Source: Taibaiella sp. (GTDB lineage: Bacteria > Bacteroidota > Bacteroidia > Chitinophagales > Chitinophagaceae). From it: 64,000 nt of DNA. Shown in pieces: positions 48,532 to 57,277 of the stretch (position 1 is the stretch's first letter; every line of letters starts with the position of its first letter). Both the position numbers and the translations under genes were made by a program. Location: contig JACDGL010000007.1 of the NCBI GenBank assembly GCA_013815385.1, positions 150,713-214,712 on the forward strand, read 5' to 3'. The notes under the pieces are model-generated. The model did no database searches and was not told the DNA's origin. It saw only the letters and a list, made by a program, of their open reading frames with translations.

Positions 48532-50187
48532 TTATTCTTTTTTTTCTGAATGCGAGGTTCTGATCACACCATCTATCACTTTGCCTATACATCCGTTTGG
48601 CATTTGTATATGCAACAGGGCTGCTATGGTAGGGGCTATATCCTCCATATGTGTTGTTTTGTCGGTCTGGCCTTTCTTTATGTGCCAGCCATACCACAGT
48701 AAGGGTATGTGGGTATCATACGGTTGCCAGGTACCATGTGTGGTTCCGGTTGCCTTCGAATTTTCTATCCATCCTGCATCCAATACTATTTGTATACTGC
48801 CGCTGCGCTTCCTGTTATACCCATTTATCACCATAGTATTTATAGGCTCGGGTATAGCATACCTTCCCATATTGTCCATATCCACTACATAGGTTATTTC
48901 CTGCCTTTTATTAAGCCATTCTATCAGCGATGATTTTATGGCTGTTCTGTCCAGCTTGGCGGCGGCTATCCGGTCATCAGCAAAGTAAACCTGATAGTTC
49001 ATCATTGCTTTTACCAGCGAGTCTGTACCAAATTTACCCTTTAGGTAAGCGTTCATATCATCATATATGCCGCCATTCAGCATCCCGCCGGGTATATCCA
49101 TATCATACAGGTAGCTAGTGTTATGCGCTGCACCATGATCTGCCGAAAGGAACATTACATAGTTATCTTTTCCTACCGTATTATCAAGATATTGCAGGAA
49201 TGCAGTTATCTCCATATCTAGTCTCAGGTACATATCTTCCATTTCAATAGCATTAGGACCAAACTGGTGGCCTGCATAGTCCGTACTCGAGAGGCTAACG
49301 CATAAAAAATCTGTCGCATCTGTTTGTCCCAGCTTTTCACCATTTATGCATTCCCTTGCAATATCAAATGTCAATGTGTTACCGGCAGGCATGCTCTTAA
49401 TAACTGCGTAGCGGTCAGTGTCCGAGAGGGTATCCAGCACATGCGGGAACATCGGAGCTTTTTCACCCTTAAAAGGTTTTTCGTATCCATTGGCATCTGT
49501 ACTGCTTTGGGTATAGGTACCGGCATCATAGAGCAATGTCCAGTTTTTCTTTACCAGGCTATCCCCTACTTTTCTTTTATTGAAAGCCTGTAGCCATGCC
49601 GGGTTGCCATTAGGATAATAAGTACTCGTAGTAAAGTCGCCGGTCTTATCATTGTACCAGTACGCTGCATTGGCTAAATGGCCAGCCGGCAGTATGCTGC
49701 CCCGGTCTTTTATTGCTATTCCATATACGCGCGACTTTAAGTTGGTGGCCAATCTTAATTCATCGGTAACAGTTGTGACCAGTAAATTGCGTGGGCTCAT
49801 CGATGGTAGTCCATCTGTACTGTTTACCTGCCTTACATTCGTATCCTCTACACAATACCAATGCCGGCCCGTGCTCCTGTCTGTCCAGTCGTTGGCAGCT
49901 ATGCCATGTATAGAAGGTACTGACCCTGTGTAGATACACGCATGCCCCGGCCCTGTATTGGCCGGCAGATAGTTGATCATTGTGTGCTGGCAATTATAGC
50001 CATTATTCATAAGGCGTTTAAAGCCGTCCTTGCCATAGCGGTCATAATAGCGATACAGGTAATCCCAGCGCATCTGGTCTACAACCAGGCCTATCACCAA
50101 CTTGGGGCGTGGCAAAGTTTTTTCATTCCTTTCCTTGCATGCCGTTATTGTGATGACAATAGCTATTAGCGCCAGTATTTTTTTCAT
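48532..50187 (-). CDS. PafA-like alkaline phosphatase (lipoprotein)
   Basis: This type I phosphodiesterase/alkaline phosphatase family enzyme has 551 residues. A lipoprotein signal (ITITAC, Cys17) is followed by KLVIGLVVDQMRWDYL, the metal-binding Asp37 and the nucleophile Thr78 in LPANTGPGH. Other metal ligands are in STDYAGHQFGPNA and LSADHGAAHN, and HGTWQPYDTHIPLLWYG is near the C-terminus. PafA-type enzymes release phosphate from many organic esters in the periplasm or at the surface, independent of phosphate starvation in some Flavobacteria. The size matches. No pho-box-like site is evident. Confidence 0.9.
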   Translation of the reverse strand: MKKILALIAIVITITACKERNEKTLPRPKLVIGLVVDQMRWDYLYRYYDRYGKDGFKRLMNNGYNCQHTMINYLPANTGPGHACIYTGSVPSIHGIAANDWTDRSTGRHWYCVEDTNVRQVNSTDGLPSMSPRNLLVTTVTDELRLATNLKSRVYGIAIKDRGSILPAGHLANAAYWYNDKTGDFTTSTYYPNGNPAWLQAFNKRKVGDSLVKKNWTLLYDAGTYTQSSTDANGYEKPFKGEKAPMFPHVLDTLSDTDRYAVIKSMPAGNTLTFDIARECINGEKLGQTDATDFLCVSLSSTDYAGHQFGPNAIEMEDMYLRLDMEITAFLQYLDNTVGKDNYVMFLSADHGAAHNTSYLYDMDIPGGMLNGGIYDDMNAYLKGKFGTDSLVKAMMNYQVYFADDRIAAAKLDRTAIKSSLIEWLNKRQEITYVVDMDNMGRYAIPEPINTMVINGYNRKRSGSIQIVLDAGWIENSKATGTTHGTWQPYDTHIPLLWYGWHIKKGQTDKTTHMEDIAPTIAALLHIQMPNGCIGKVIDGVIRTSHSEKKE

Positions 50188-50265
50188 ATCGGATATTCAG
50201 AATGCAAAACTGTTAAACATTACTTATAAGGCATGTTATATTTTCTTTAATTTCGCAGCGGCTCT

Positions 50266-50273
50266 TAAGTTTG
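50266..50273 (+). promoter_or_regulatory. -7 box upstream of the alpha-oxoamine synthase gene
   Basis: TAAGTTTG matches TAnnTTTG, 36 bases before the start. No strong -33 element is seen. Confidence 0.45.
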
Positions 50274-50308
50274 CGCCACAAAGTCAAATAACATTACTTT
50301 AGAATAAT

Positions 50309-51559
50309 ATGGACATTTTCGCCAAATTTGAGAATAAGCTGGGACCGATTGGAGATTACGCAGAGAAAGCTCCCGGATATTTTGCCTTTCCAAAACTGGA
50401 AGGGGAGATAAGCAACCGCATGAAGTTTCGCGGTAAAGAATGTATAGTATGGAGCCTGAATAATTACCTGGGGCTTGCCAACCATCCGGAGATCCGTAAA
50501 GCAGATGCGGAGGCCGCTGCAAAATATGGCCTTGCGGCGCCTATGGGTGCGCGCATGATGAGTGGCAATACCGACCGCCACGAACAACTGGAAAAAGAAC
50601 TGGCAGCATTTGTAGGTAAGGAAGATGCTATGCTATTCAATTATGGCTACCAGGGTATGGTATCTGCTATAGATAGTCTTTGTGGCCGGCACGATGTGGT
50701 GGTGTATGATGCAGAATCGCACGCTTGTATACTTGATGGGCTGCGCCTGATACCAAGTCACCGATATGTGTACAAACATAATAATGTAGATGACTGCGAG
50801 AAGCAGCTACAGCGCGCTACGGAAATGGTAAAAAAGACCGGCGGTGGCATAATGGTAATAACAGAGGGTGTCTTCGGCATGTCTGGCAACCAGGGCAAGA
50901 TCAAAGAAATAGCCGCGCTGAAAGGCACGTATGAGTTTCGCCTGTTTGTAGATGATGCGCATGGCTTTGGTACTATGGGCAAGACGGGTGCGGGCATAGG
51001 CGAAGAGCAGGAATGCATGAATGAAATAGATATTTACTTCTCCACATTCGCCAAATCTATGGCAAGCATTGGCGGTTTCCTTGCTGCTGATAAAAAGATA
51101 CTAACCTTCCTTCGCTACAATATGCGCTCACAGGTATTTGCCAAGTCATTGCCCCTCGCAATAGTGGCAGGCAACCTGAAGCGCCTGGAAATGCTGCGTA
51201 CCAAACCTGAACTGCGCGAAAAGCTTTGGCACAATGTGCGCAGGTTGCAGAATGGCCTTAGGGAAAGAGGATTTAACTTGGGTACATCCAATACACCGGT
51301 TACACCGGTATTTATGAGCGGGGGGCTTTTTGATGCTACCCAGCTGATACATGACATGCGCGAAAACTATAACATCTTCTGTTCAGTGGTGGTGTATCCT
51401 GTTATTCCTAAGGGGCATATCATACTGCGCCTCATTCCTACTGCGGCACATACTGATGCCGATATAGATGAAACACTGGTCGCATTCAGCGCATTGCAGG
51501 AAAAGTTGAGTAAGAAATCATATCCCCAGGAGATGCCTAACATAGGCCAACTGGTTTAA
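50309..51559 (+). CDS. Alpha-oxoamine synthase family PLP enzyme
   Basis: This fold-type I PLP enzyme has 416 residues and belongs to the alpha-oxoamine synthases (serine palmitoyltransferase, KBL, AONS, CqsA), which condense an amino acid with an acyl-CoA. Visible are SLNNYLGLANHPEIRKA, GARMMSGNTDRHEQLE, the DAESHACILDG loop, DDAHGFGTMGKTGAG and the Schiff-base Lys in FSTFAKSMASIGGFLAAD. Sphingolipid synthesis is common in Bacteroidota, so serine palmitoyltransferase is a reasonable guess. The sequence however differs from the well-known one, and another condensation product is possible. It has its own terminator. Confidence 0.85.
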   Translation: MDIFAKFENKLGPIGDYAEKAPGYFAFPKLEGEISNRMKFRGKECIVWSLNNYLGLANHPEIRKADAEAAAKYGLAAPMGARMMSGNTDRHEQLEKELAAFVGKEDAMLFNYGYQGMVSAIDSLCGRHDVVVYDAESHACILDGLRLIPSHRYVYKHNNVDDCEKQLQRATEMVKKTGGGIMVITEGVFGMSGNQGKIKEIAALKGTYEFRLFVDDAHGFGTMGKTGAGIGEEQECMNEIDIYFSTFAKSMASIGGFLAADKKILTFLRYNMRSQVFAKSLPLAIVAGNLKRLEMLRTKPELREKLWHNVRRLQNGLRERGFNLGTSNTPVTPVFMSGGLFDATQLIHDMRENYNIFCSVVVYPVIPKGHIILRLIPTAAHTDADIDETLVAFSALQEKLSKKSYPQEMPNIGQLV

Positions 51560-51580
51560 CCATAATTATATTTTTATTAC

Positions 51581-51612
51581 AAGCCATCCATATCAGGATG
51601 GCTTTTGTATTT
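51581..51612 (+). terminator. Terminator after the alpha-oxoamine synthase gene
   Basis: AAGCCATCC and GGATGGCTT form a 9-bp perfect stem with a 6-base loop, followed by TTGTATTTT. Confidence 0.85.
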
Positions 51613-51632
51613 TAGCTCTTCTTACACAGCTT

Positions 51633-52514
51633 ATGAAAATTTTTGTAGTTGGCGCATCAGGATTAGTAGGCAGCAATTGCCTGAAGCATTTTTCAGAAAT
51701 GGGATGGGATGTAAAGGGTTCTTACTTTTCCTACCCGGTTGAGGGAACCGTGTTTTACAATACATTGGATCCCGCGCATGCTGACAACTATGATATAGCA
51801 GCATGGCAGCCCGATGTAATAGTACACTGCGGTGCACTTACCCATGTTGACTACTGCGAAACTAATGAACAGGAAAGTTATGAGAAGACCGTACAAAGTA
51901 CAAAGAACATCATAACACTTGCACGCACCTGCAATGCAAGCATCGTATACATTTCTACCGACTATGTATTCGATGGGAAGGATGGCCCGTATAAAGAAGA
52001 TGCAGCCGTCAATCCCATCAGCGTGTACGGCCGTCATAAGCTGGAAGCTGAACAATTGGCGCTTGCAGAAATACCAGGCTCACTGGTGCTGAGGGTGACT
52101 AATGTGTACGGCAATGAGATAAGAGGTAAAAACTTTATAGCGCGTATCATAGACCAGTGTCGCAATAACCAGAAGCTGACACTCAAACTCCCATACGATC
52201 AGTTTGCCTCACCTACCAATGCCTGGGATATAGCACGTGCCATGTACCTGCTGCTGCGCGATAATAAGAAGGGCATTTACCATATAGGGGGTTCTGATTT
52301 TATGAATCGTGTTGAGCTTGCGTTACGGGTACTGCAGTATTTCCCGAATGCATTATACGATCTGATACCTGTAAGCACGGAAAAATTAAAGCAGCCTGCT
52401 GCGCGGCCTTTAATAGGTGGTTTTATAAAATTAAAATTCAGTACTGCATACCCCGATTTTTTATTTGGGACAGTAGATAGTTATCTGCTTTCCCAAACTA
52501 CGCTCAATCAATAA
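51633..52514 (+). CDS. RmlD-like sugar-nucleotide reductase (SDR family)
   Basis: The 293-residue protein has the extended SDR fold. The nucleotide site is FVVGASGLVGSNCLKHF, the next landmarks are VIVHCGALTHVDYCE and VYISTDYVFDGKDGPYKED, and the catalytic YxxxK is in VYGRHKLEAEQ. These match RfbD/RmlD dTDP-4-dehydrorhamnose reductase, although the family also includes other nucleotide-sugar reductases and methionine adenosyltransferase-like subunits. No rmlABC genes are adjacent, so rhamnose synthesis is not proven. Confidence 0.85.
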   Translation: MKIFVVGASGLVGSNCLKHFSEMGWDVKGSYFSYPVEGTVFYNTLDPAHADNYDIAAWQPDVIVHCGALTHVDYCETNEQESYEKTVQSTKNIITLARTCNASIVYISTDYVFDGKDGPYKEDAAVNPISVYGRHKLEAEQLALAEIPGSLVLRVTNVYGNEIRGKNFIARIIDQCRNNQKLTLKLPYDQFASPTNAWDIARAMYLLLRDNKKGIYHIGGSDFMNRVELALRVLQYFPNALYDLIPVSTEKLKQPAARPLIGGFIKLKFSTAYPDFLFGTVDSYLLSQTTLNQ

Positions 52515-52821
52515 GGGCATAAAAAATCCCGACATACTTTCGTAAGTCGGGAAAGGACTGCACTTACTAACCCATCGTAAGCATAGCAAATATCTGAAAA
52601 AGGTTTGGCTTATGAAAATATGATTTTACACATACGTTACCCTATCCTAAAAAAATTTATCAATCCTTCCTGCATACTTTCTGGCTGATAAAACTTGTAA
52701 TTTATCACTGTAGCGCCACAATGGCATTTAAATTTGATGCTGATTGACATTTTGTCTATTATTTTAGCCTTGGTATTCAACTTGCAGTATACTTACAAAC
52801 CAACAATAAAAACAAAAACGT
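52515..52821. other. Intergenic region before hsp20
   Basis: It holds a stem-loop (52527-52552: TCCCGAC and GTCGGGA) whose T-run lies on the minus strand, and the leader of the Hsp20 gene. No other feature is clear; I cannot place a CIRCE or other heat-shock element. Confidence 0.5.
52527..52552 (-). terminator. Hairpin with minus-strand T-run
   Basis: TCCCGAC pairs with GTCGGGA across a 12-base loop. On the minus strand the stem is followed by TTTTTT, though no gene ends here on that strand. It may be the end of a small unannotated RNA read on the minus strand, or a chance fold. Confidence 0.35.
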
Positions 52822-53247
52822 ATGTATACTAAGAAACACTTTGGCTATTTGCCAACCGGATTACTGGAAGGATTTTTCCAGGCAGGTCACGATGGATTCA
52901 AAGCAGGAGCTAATTTCAGCGCTACGCCTGTTAACATCCAGGAAACTGATAAGGCTTATGAATTGCAGCTTATAGCGCCAGGGCTAAAGAAAGAAGATTT
53001 TAAATTGAGCATGGATGGCGATATACTGAATATCAGTTACGACCATAAAGCAGAAACTACCGAGCAGAAGGAAGTAAAATGGGTACGTAATGAGTACAAG
53101 TTCCGCTCTTTCAAAAGAAGCTTCACTATTAACGACGCTGTAGATAGCAATTCAATAGGTGCCACCTATGCTGATGGTATCTTATTTGTTACCCTTCCTA
53201 AAAAAGAAGTATCTGAACCAAAGGTGCAGAACATAACAGTAAATTAA
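52822..53247 (+). CDS. Small heat-shock protein (Hsp20/alpha-crystallin family)
   Basis: The 141-residue protein has a short N-terminal arm, an alpha-crystallin domain at about 32-130 (NIQETDKAYELQLIAPGLKKEDFKLSMDGDILNISY, then VRNEYKFRSFKRSFTI) and the final beta strand with the GILFVTLPKKE motif. It is an ATP-independent holdase chaperone that forms oligomers and protects denatured protein. It lies between a 300-base leader and a very strong palindromic terminator. Confidence 0.92.
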   Translation: MYTKKHFGYLPTGLLEGFFQAGHDGFKAGANFSATPVNIQETDKAYELQLIAPGLKKEDFKLSMDGDILNISYDHKAETTEQKEVKWVRNEYKFRSFKRSFTINDAVDSNSIGATYADGILFVTLPKKEVSEPKVQNITVN

Positions 53248-53261
53248 TTATTACAAAAGCT

Positions 53262-53300
53262 AAAAACAAAGGGTGATGCATTGCATCACCCTTTGTTTTT
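53262..53300. terminator. Very long perfect palindromic terminator after hsp20
   Basis: Positions 53262-53280 and 53282-53300 are perfect inverse complements (19 bp), with core AAAGGGTGATGCA. A- and T-runs at the two ends make it work on both strands, between the convergent hsp20 and TPM genes. Confidence 0.9.
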
Positions 53301-53331
53301 ATATAAACTCGTATAGGTACATTTTCAATTA

Positions 53332-54132
53332 TTACCACCCACCGCTTGCTCCCCCGCCACTAAAGCCGCCGCCGCCGCCGAAGCCGCCAAAACCGCCGCC
53401 ACCTCCGCTATCGCCACCTCCTCCTCCACCGAAACCGCCACCAAGCAACCCTCCGAGGAACATAGGGCCCATTCCGCCAAAACCCCTCCGGCTCATATAG
53501 GTGCCGTTACCGCCACCACCGCCTCTTTTACTTATCAGCCACACTACCAGGTATATGATCACTATTATCAGCAATGCACCGCCTGCTCCCAGACCGCCGC
53601 TGCTATCTTTCTTATCCGCTTTATATTCGCCCTTGGTAGCTGCTATTATTCCATCTGCAGCCTTGCTGAAGCCTTCATAATAATTCCCTTGCTTAAATGC
53701 AGGCGTAATTTCATTTCTTATTATACGGCCGCAAATGATATCTGGTAGCGCACCTTCCAGCCCTTTGGCGGGAGATATATTCACCTTATGGTCATCCATA
53801 GATGCCAGTATCACCACCCCATTATACTTGCCTTGCTTGCCTACACCCCACCTGTTACCCAGCTGCATCGCATATTCCGATATATCATAGTCGCCCAGGC
53901 TTTTTATAGTTACAATTGTTATTTCGCAGGACGAGGTATTATTATAATCCAGCAGCTTCTGCTCCAGGTTGCTTATCTGTGCCGGGGTCAGGAAATGGCC
54001 AAAGTCATTTACCAGCATTGGGGGGTTAGGCTTAGGCGGAAAATCTTTGTCGCCTGCAAAAGCATGAATACCTGAAATACATGCAATCAGTATCAGGCAA
54101 TAACGCAAAAATAGATTCTTCATGCTCTTCAT
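53332..54132 (-). CDS. TPM-domain protein with Gly-rich C-terminus
   Basis: This 266-residue protein has a signal peptide (YCLILIACISGIHAFAG) and a TPM domain (about 40-165: NDFGHFLTPAQISNLEQKLLDYNN, ITIVTIKSLGDYDISEYAMQLGNRWGVGK, NVSPAKGLEG-like KVNISPAKGLEGALPD). One transmembrane helix (ALLIIVIIYLVVWLIS) precedes a tail made almost entirely of Gly, Phe, Ser and Ala (GFGGMGPMFLGGLLGGGFGG...). TPM domains are found in the thylakoid/photosystem II repair protein TLP18.3 and show weak phosphatase activity. It forms an operon with a second TPM gene and lemA. Confidence 0.9.
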   Translation of the reverse strand: MKSMKNLFLRYCLILIACISGIHAFAGDKDFPPKPNPPMLVNDFGHFLTPAQISNLEQKLLDYNNTSSCEITIVTIKSLGDYDISEYAMQLGNRWGVGKQGKYNGVVILASMDDHKVNISPAKGLEGALPDIICGRIIRNEITPAFKQGNYYEGFSKAADGIIAATKGEYKADKKDSSGGLGAGGALLIIVIIYLVVWLISKRGGGGGNGTYMSRRGFGGMGPMFLGGLLGGGFGGGGGGDSGGGGGFGGFGGGGGFSGGGASGGW

Positions 54133-54590
54133 TATTTGCCAAATACTATTTCGTCAGGTAATTCGTTTCGTGGTATAGATGCATCATAGGGAAAATGCAT
54201 GGCCAATGCCATGCCCAACTCATTAATACAGTCACACATCCCCTCTGTAAGCCGCCCATCCCTAAGGTGTGCTTTCAGTTTCGAGGCCGCTTTTTCCCAG
54301 AATACTGGGCCACCTGCTTTCTGGTATATTTCCACATCGCCAAATAGCGCGTATTGTCTGTCTGTAAGTGCTATATATACTATTACTGCATTTCGGCTAT
54401 GGGTCTTGGCCATATTCAGCCGCGCAAAAAGTTCTTTCGCCCGGTCCATAGCATCCATATAGCTGCACTTGTGCTCTACAAATACTCGTATCTCGCCGGT
54501 AGTATTGCTTTCTGCACTTTTTATGGTGGCAACAATCTGGTGCTGGGCATCCTCATCCAGCAAGGGCTTTTTATTACCGAAAGGAAACAT
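54132..54590 (-). CDS. TPM-domain protein, short form
   Basis: From the ATG at 54588-54590 (MFPFGNKKPLLDEDAQHQI) the protein has 152 residues; the frame is open to 54716 but that part overlaps lemA in another frame. It is a TPM domain without a signal peptide: IVATIKSAESNTTGEIRVFVEHKC, AKELFARLNMAKTHSRNAVIVYIALTDRQYALFGD, GMCDCINELGMALAMHFPYD. It ends overlapping the start of the Gly-rich TPM gene by one base and follows lemA by 43 bases. The trio LemA-TPM-TPM is a common Bacteroidota operon of unknown role at the membrane. Confidence 0.85.
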   Translation of the reverse strand: MFPFGNKKPLLDEDAQHQIVATIKSAESNTTGEIRVFVEHKCSYMDAMDRAKELFARLNMAKTHSRNAVIVYIALTDRQYALFGDVEIYQKAGGPVFWEKAASKLKAHLRDGRLTEGMCDCINELGMALAMHFPYDASIPRNELPDEIVFGK

Positions 54591-54633
54591 CGTATTTAGT
54601 TTAAGCAAAGCCAATATAGTCGTAACGCTTTTT

Positions 54634-55212
54634 TTAGAACTGTACCTTAGGTGCATTCTGTGCTGCCGGGTCGGCCTGGAACCATGGACGCGTCTTGAAA
54701 CCAAACACTCCTGCAAAAAGGTTTTGCGGGAAGTTAGTGATCTTTACGTTGTAGATCTTTACGTTGGCATTGTAGTTATCACGTGCCACTTTTATACGGT
54801 TCTCAGTTCCTTCCAGTTGTACCTGAAGATCACGGAAGCCTTGCGTCGATTGCAGGTCAGGGTATCTTTCAGATGCCACTAACAATCTGCCCAGTGCCAT
54901 GCTCAGCTGGCCCTGCGATTGCTGTATCTGCTGTAATTTTTCCTGGGTCAGGTCCGATGCGTTTACAGTAAGTGAAGTTGCCTTTGCGCGTGCATTCACC
55001 ACAGCTTCCAGCGTTCCTCTTTCAAAGTCTGCGCTTCCTTTTACGGTGGCTACCAGGTTAGGTATCAGATCAGACCGTCGTTGGTAGCTGCTTTGTACCT
55101 CTGCCCACGATTGGTCTACATTGCCCCGGGCCTGGTTCATCCCATTATAGGAACATCCGCCCATCATTACTATCACCAATAATATACCTATTATTATAAG
55201 TAGGTTCTTCAT
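54634..55212 (-). CDS. lemA: LemA family lipoprotein
   Basis: The 192-residue protein has a lipobox (MMGGC, Cys20) and the LemA coiled-helix core: YNGMNQARGNVDQSWAEVQSSYQRRSDLIPNLVATVKGSA, then ESTRGFRDLQ-like LQSTQGFRDLQVQLEGTENRIKVARDNYN and the C-terminal YNVKITNFPQNLFAGVFGF. The protein is anchored in the envelope. The function is unknown. It is the first gene of the lemA-TPM-TPM operon. Confidence 0.93.
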   Translation of the reverse strand: MKNLLIIIGILLVIVMMGGCSYNGMNQARGNVDQSWAEVQSSYQRRSDLIPNLVATVKGSADFERGTLEAVVNARAKATSLTVNASDLTQEKLQQIQQSQGQLSMALGRLLVASERYPDLQSTQGFRDLQVQLEGTENRIKVARDNYNANVKIYNVKITNFPQNLFAGVFGFKTRPWFQADPAAQNAPKVQF

Positions 55213-55291
55213 AAAAGTTATTTGATGTCAAATATAACTGTTCGCCGCTACAAAGCATAATACCTGCGCTAACACACAATAAAGGCACAAC

Positions 55292-55702
55292 CTAAAGGGA
55301 TCCTGCTACTTTATCCTGATCTATTTCATCTTTGGGTTCCCACAGTTCAATAATGTTCCCTTCGGGATCAAGCACATGAATGAATTTGCCATAATCATAT
55401 TCCGCAATCTCATCAACAATGGTCACATTTTCCTTTCTTAATTCCTCTACCAATATTACAATGTTTTCCACCCTGTAGTTAATCATGAATGGCTTGGCAG
55501 ACGGATTGAAATATTGCGTATCCTTCGGAAATGCACACCAGGCTGTAGTTCCTTTTTTAGACGGATCATCAGCATGCCTCCACTCAAACGTTGTTCCATA
55601 TTCACTGGTAGCCAACCCAAGGTTTTTGGCGTACCATTCGTTCATACCTTGCGGATTGTCGCATTTAAAAAATACGCCCCCAAGCCCAGTTACTTTTTTC
55701 AT
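55292..55702 (-). CDS. VOC/glyoxalase family protein
   Basis: This 136-residue single-domain VOC protein shows MKKVTGLGGVFFKCDNPQGMNEWYAKNLGL and then FMINYRVENIVILVEELRKENV and HVLDPEGNIIELWEP. Metal-binding Glu in NIIELWEP and the His in IHVLDPEG are visible. VOC members include glyoxalases, bleomycin and fosfomycin resistance proteins and dioxygenases; this one cannot be assigned. It is followed by the lemA operon on the same strand but is separated by 79 bases. Confidence 0.88.
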   Translation of the reverse strand: MKKVTGLGGVFFKCDNPQGMNEWYAKNLGLATSEYGTTFEWRHADDPSKKGTTAWCAFPKDTQYFNPSAKPFMINYRVENIVILVEELRKENVTIVDEIAEYDYGKFIHVLDPEGNIIELWEPKDEIDQDKVAGSL

Positions 55703-55943
55703 ATTAAATGTTTTGTACGATTAAGTAAGTAATCCTAAAATGAAATATATCGATAATCAATCTGTAAAATAATATCTACCCGCCAATCAAGTGTTTCTTA
55801 TGCACTACCTCGGGCAATTTTAGACTAATTTAGGATATTACCAAATCTGTACTCAATCTTCAATACTGGAAGAAAATTATACCAAAGCTTACATGCGAAC
55901 TAAGTATATTTCCACAGGAATTTAAAGTTCAGTGATACACTGT

Positions 55944-55951
55944 TATTTTTG
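55944..55951 (+). promoter_or_regulatory. -7 box upstream of kynU
   Basis: TATTTTTG matches TAnnTTTG, 19 bases before the kynU start. A TTTAAAG at 55921 could be a weak -33 element. Confidence 0.5.
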
Positions 55952-55969
55952 CACTTCAAATCACATTAC

Positions 55970-57238
55970 ATGCCATCCAGCAGTTACGAAGCCGACCTAT
56001 CCTATGCGCAGCAGGAAGATAGGGCCGACCCATTATTTTCTTTTCGCGAACGTTTTTTATTTCCGCAGCACAATGGTGCAGACGTTCGCTATTTCTGTGG
56101 CAATTCGCTGGGGTTACAATCCAAAAGCGTAAAGTATTTGATGGAAAAGGAACTGGCCGACTGGGCAAGGCATGGAGTAGAGGGGCATTTTAATGCAGCT
56201 AATCCGTGGTTCTCCTATCATCATTTATTTGAAGACAGGCTGGCACAGGTGGTAGGTGCACTGAAGGATGAAGTAGTGGCAATGAATACGCTTACTGTAA
56301 ACCTGCATCTGCTGATGCTATCCTTTTACAGGCCATATGGTACCAGGTACAAGGTAATAATGGAAGCCGGCGCCTTCCCTTCCGATCAGTATGCTATTGA
56401 AACACAGGTACGTATGTATGGCTACGATCCTGCAGATGCCATTATTGAGTTAATGCCAAAAGAAGGTGCGCATATTCTTGAAGAAGACGACATTATTAAG
56501 GCAATAGAAGCAGCAGGCGATAGCCTGGCATTGGTGATGATGGGTGGTGTCAATTACTATACAGGGCAGTTTTTTGATATTCCCCGTATTACAGCCGCAG
56601 CCCATACGGCAGGCGCATACGCAGGTTTCGATCTGGCGCATGCAGTAGGTAATGTATTATTGCGCCTTCACGATTGGGATGTTGATTTTGCCTGCTGGTG
56701 TTCTTATAAATATCTTAATTCAGGTCCAGGCGCCGTGGGCGGTGCCTATGTGCATGAGCGCCACGGCAACGATCCCTCGTTCTTCCGTCTGGCGGGTTGG
56801 TGGGGCAATGATGAAAAGGAACGTTTTAAAATGCGCAAAGGCTTCCTTCCTCAGCAGGGCGCTGCAAGCTGGCAAATGAGCAATGCCCCGGTATTTAATA
56901 TGGTGGCACACAATGCATCGCTTGATATCTACGAGAAAGCGGGGATGAAAGCCCTTCGCGAAAAAAGCGACCGCCTTACCGGCTACATGGAGTTTCTGCT
57001 AAAGCAAATAACAGGTCTGCCTTTCGAAATAATCACTCCCGCTGACCCTAAACGCCGTGGCGCGCAGCTATCCCTTTTGTTTGCGGAGCGCGGCCGCGAA
57101 GTATTTGACAAGCTTACTGAAAACGGTATAGTAGCCGACTGGCGCGAACCAAATGTAATACGCATTGCCCCAGTACCGCTCTATAATACTTTCGAGGATT
57201 GCTACATGTTCTACAAGGTGCTGGCAGATATAAGCTAA
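55970..57238 (+). CDS. kynU: Kynureninase
   Basis: This PLP enzyme cleaves kynurenine or 3-hydroxykynurenine to anthranilate or 3-hydroxyanthranilate plus alanine. The ATG at 55970 (MPSSSYEADLSYAQQEDRAD) gives 422 residues; the frame is open seven codons further upstream from a TTG. Landmarks are YFCGNSLGLQSKSV, NTLTVNLHLLMLSFYRP, FDLAHAVGNVLLRLHDWDVDFACWCSYKYLNSGPGA (Schiff-base Lys in YKYLNSG) and GWWGNDEKERFKM. No other kyn genes are adjacent, so its part in NAD or tryptophan metabolism is only inferred. Confidence 0.95.
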   Translation: MPSSSYEADLSYAQQEDRADPLFSFRERFLFPQHNGADVRYFCGNSLGLQSKSVKYLMEKELADWARHGVEGHFNAANPWFSYHHLFEDRLAQVVGALKDEVVAMNTLTVNLHLLMLSFYRPYGTRYKVIMEAGAFPSDQYAIETQVRMYGYDPADAIIELMPKEGAHILEEDDIIKAIEAAGDSLALVMMGGVNYYTGQFFDIPRITAAAHTAGAYAGFDLAHAVGNVLLRLHDWDVDFACWCSYKYLNSGPGAVGGAYVHERHGNDPSFFRLAGWWGNDEKERFKMRKGFLPQQGAASWQMSNAPVFNMVAHNASLDIYEKAGMKALREKSDRLTGYMEFLLKQITGLPFEIITPADPKRRGAQLSLLFAERGREVFDKLTENGIVADWREPNVIRIAPVPLYNTFEDCYMFYKVLADIS

Positions 57239-57259
57239 CCTCATTTATCCCACAAACCC

Positions 57260-57267
57260 TACCTTTG
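57260..57267 (+). promoter_or_regulatory. -7 box just upstream of ribF
   Basis: TACCTTTG matches TAnnTTTG only 11 bases before the ribF start, implying a very short leader. No -33 element is clear. Confidence 0.45.
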
Positions 57268-57277
57268 CGCGCTCCTG

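Noticed and set aside
53340..53480. GGC/CCG-rich repeat as a possible CRISPR or phase-variable tract
   Set aside because: It encodes the Gly-rich tail of the TPM protein; units are irregular and without spacers.
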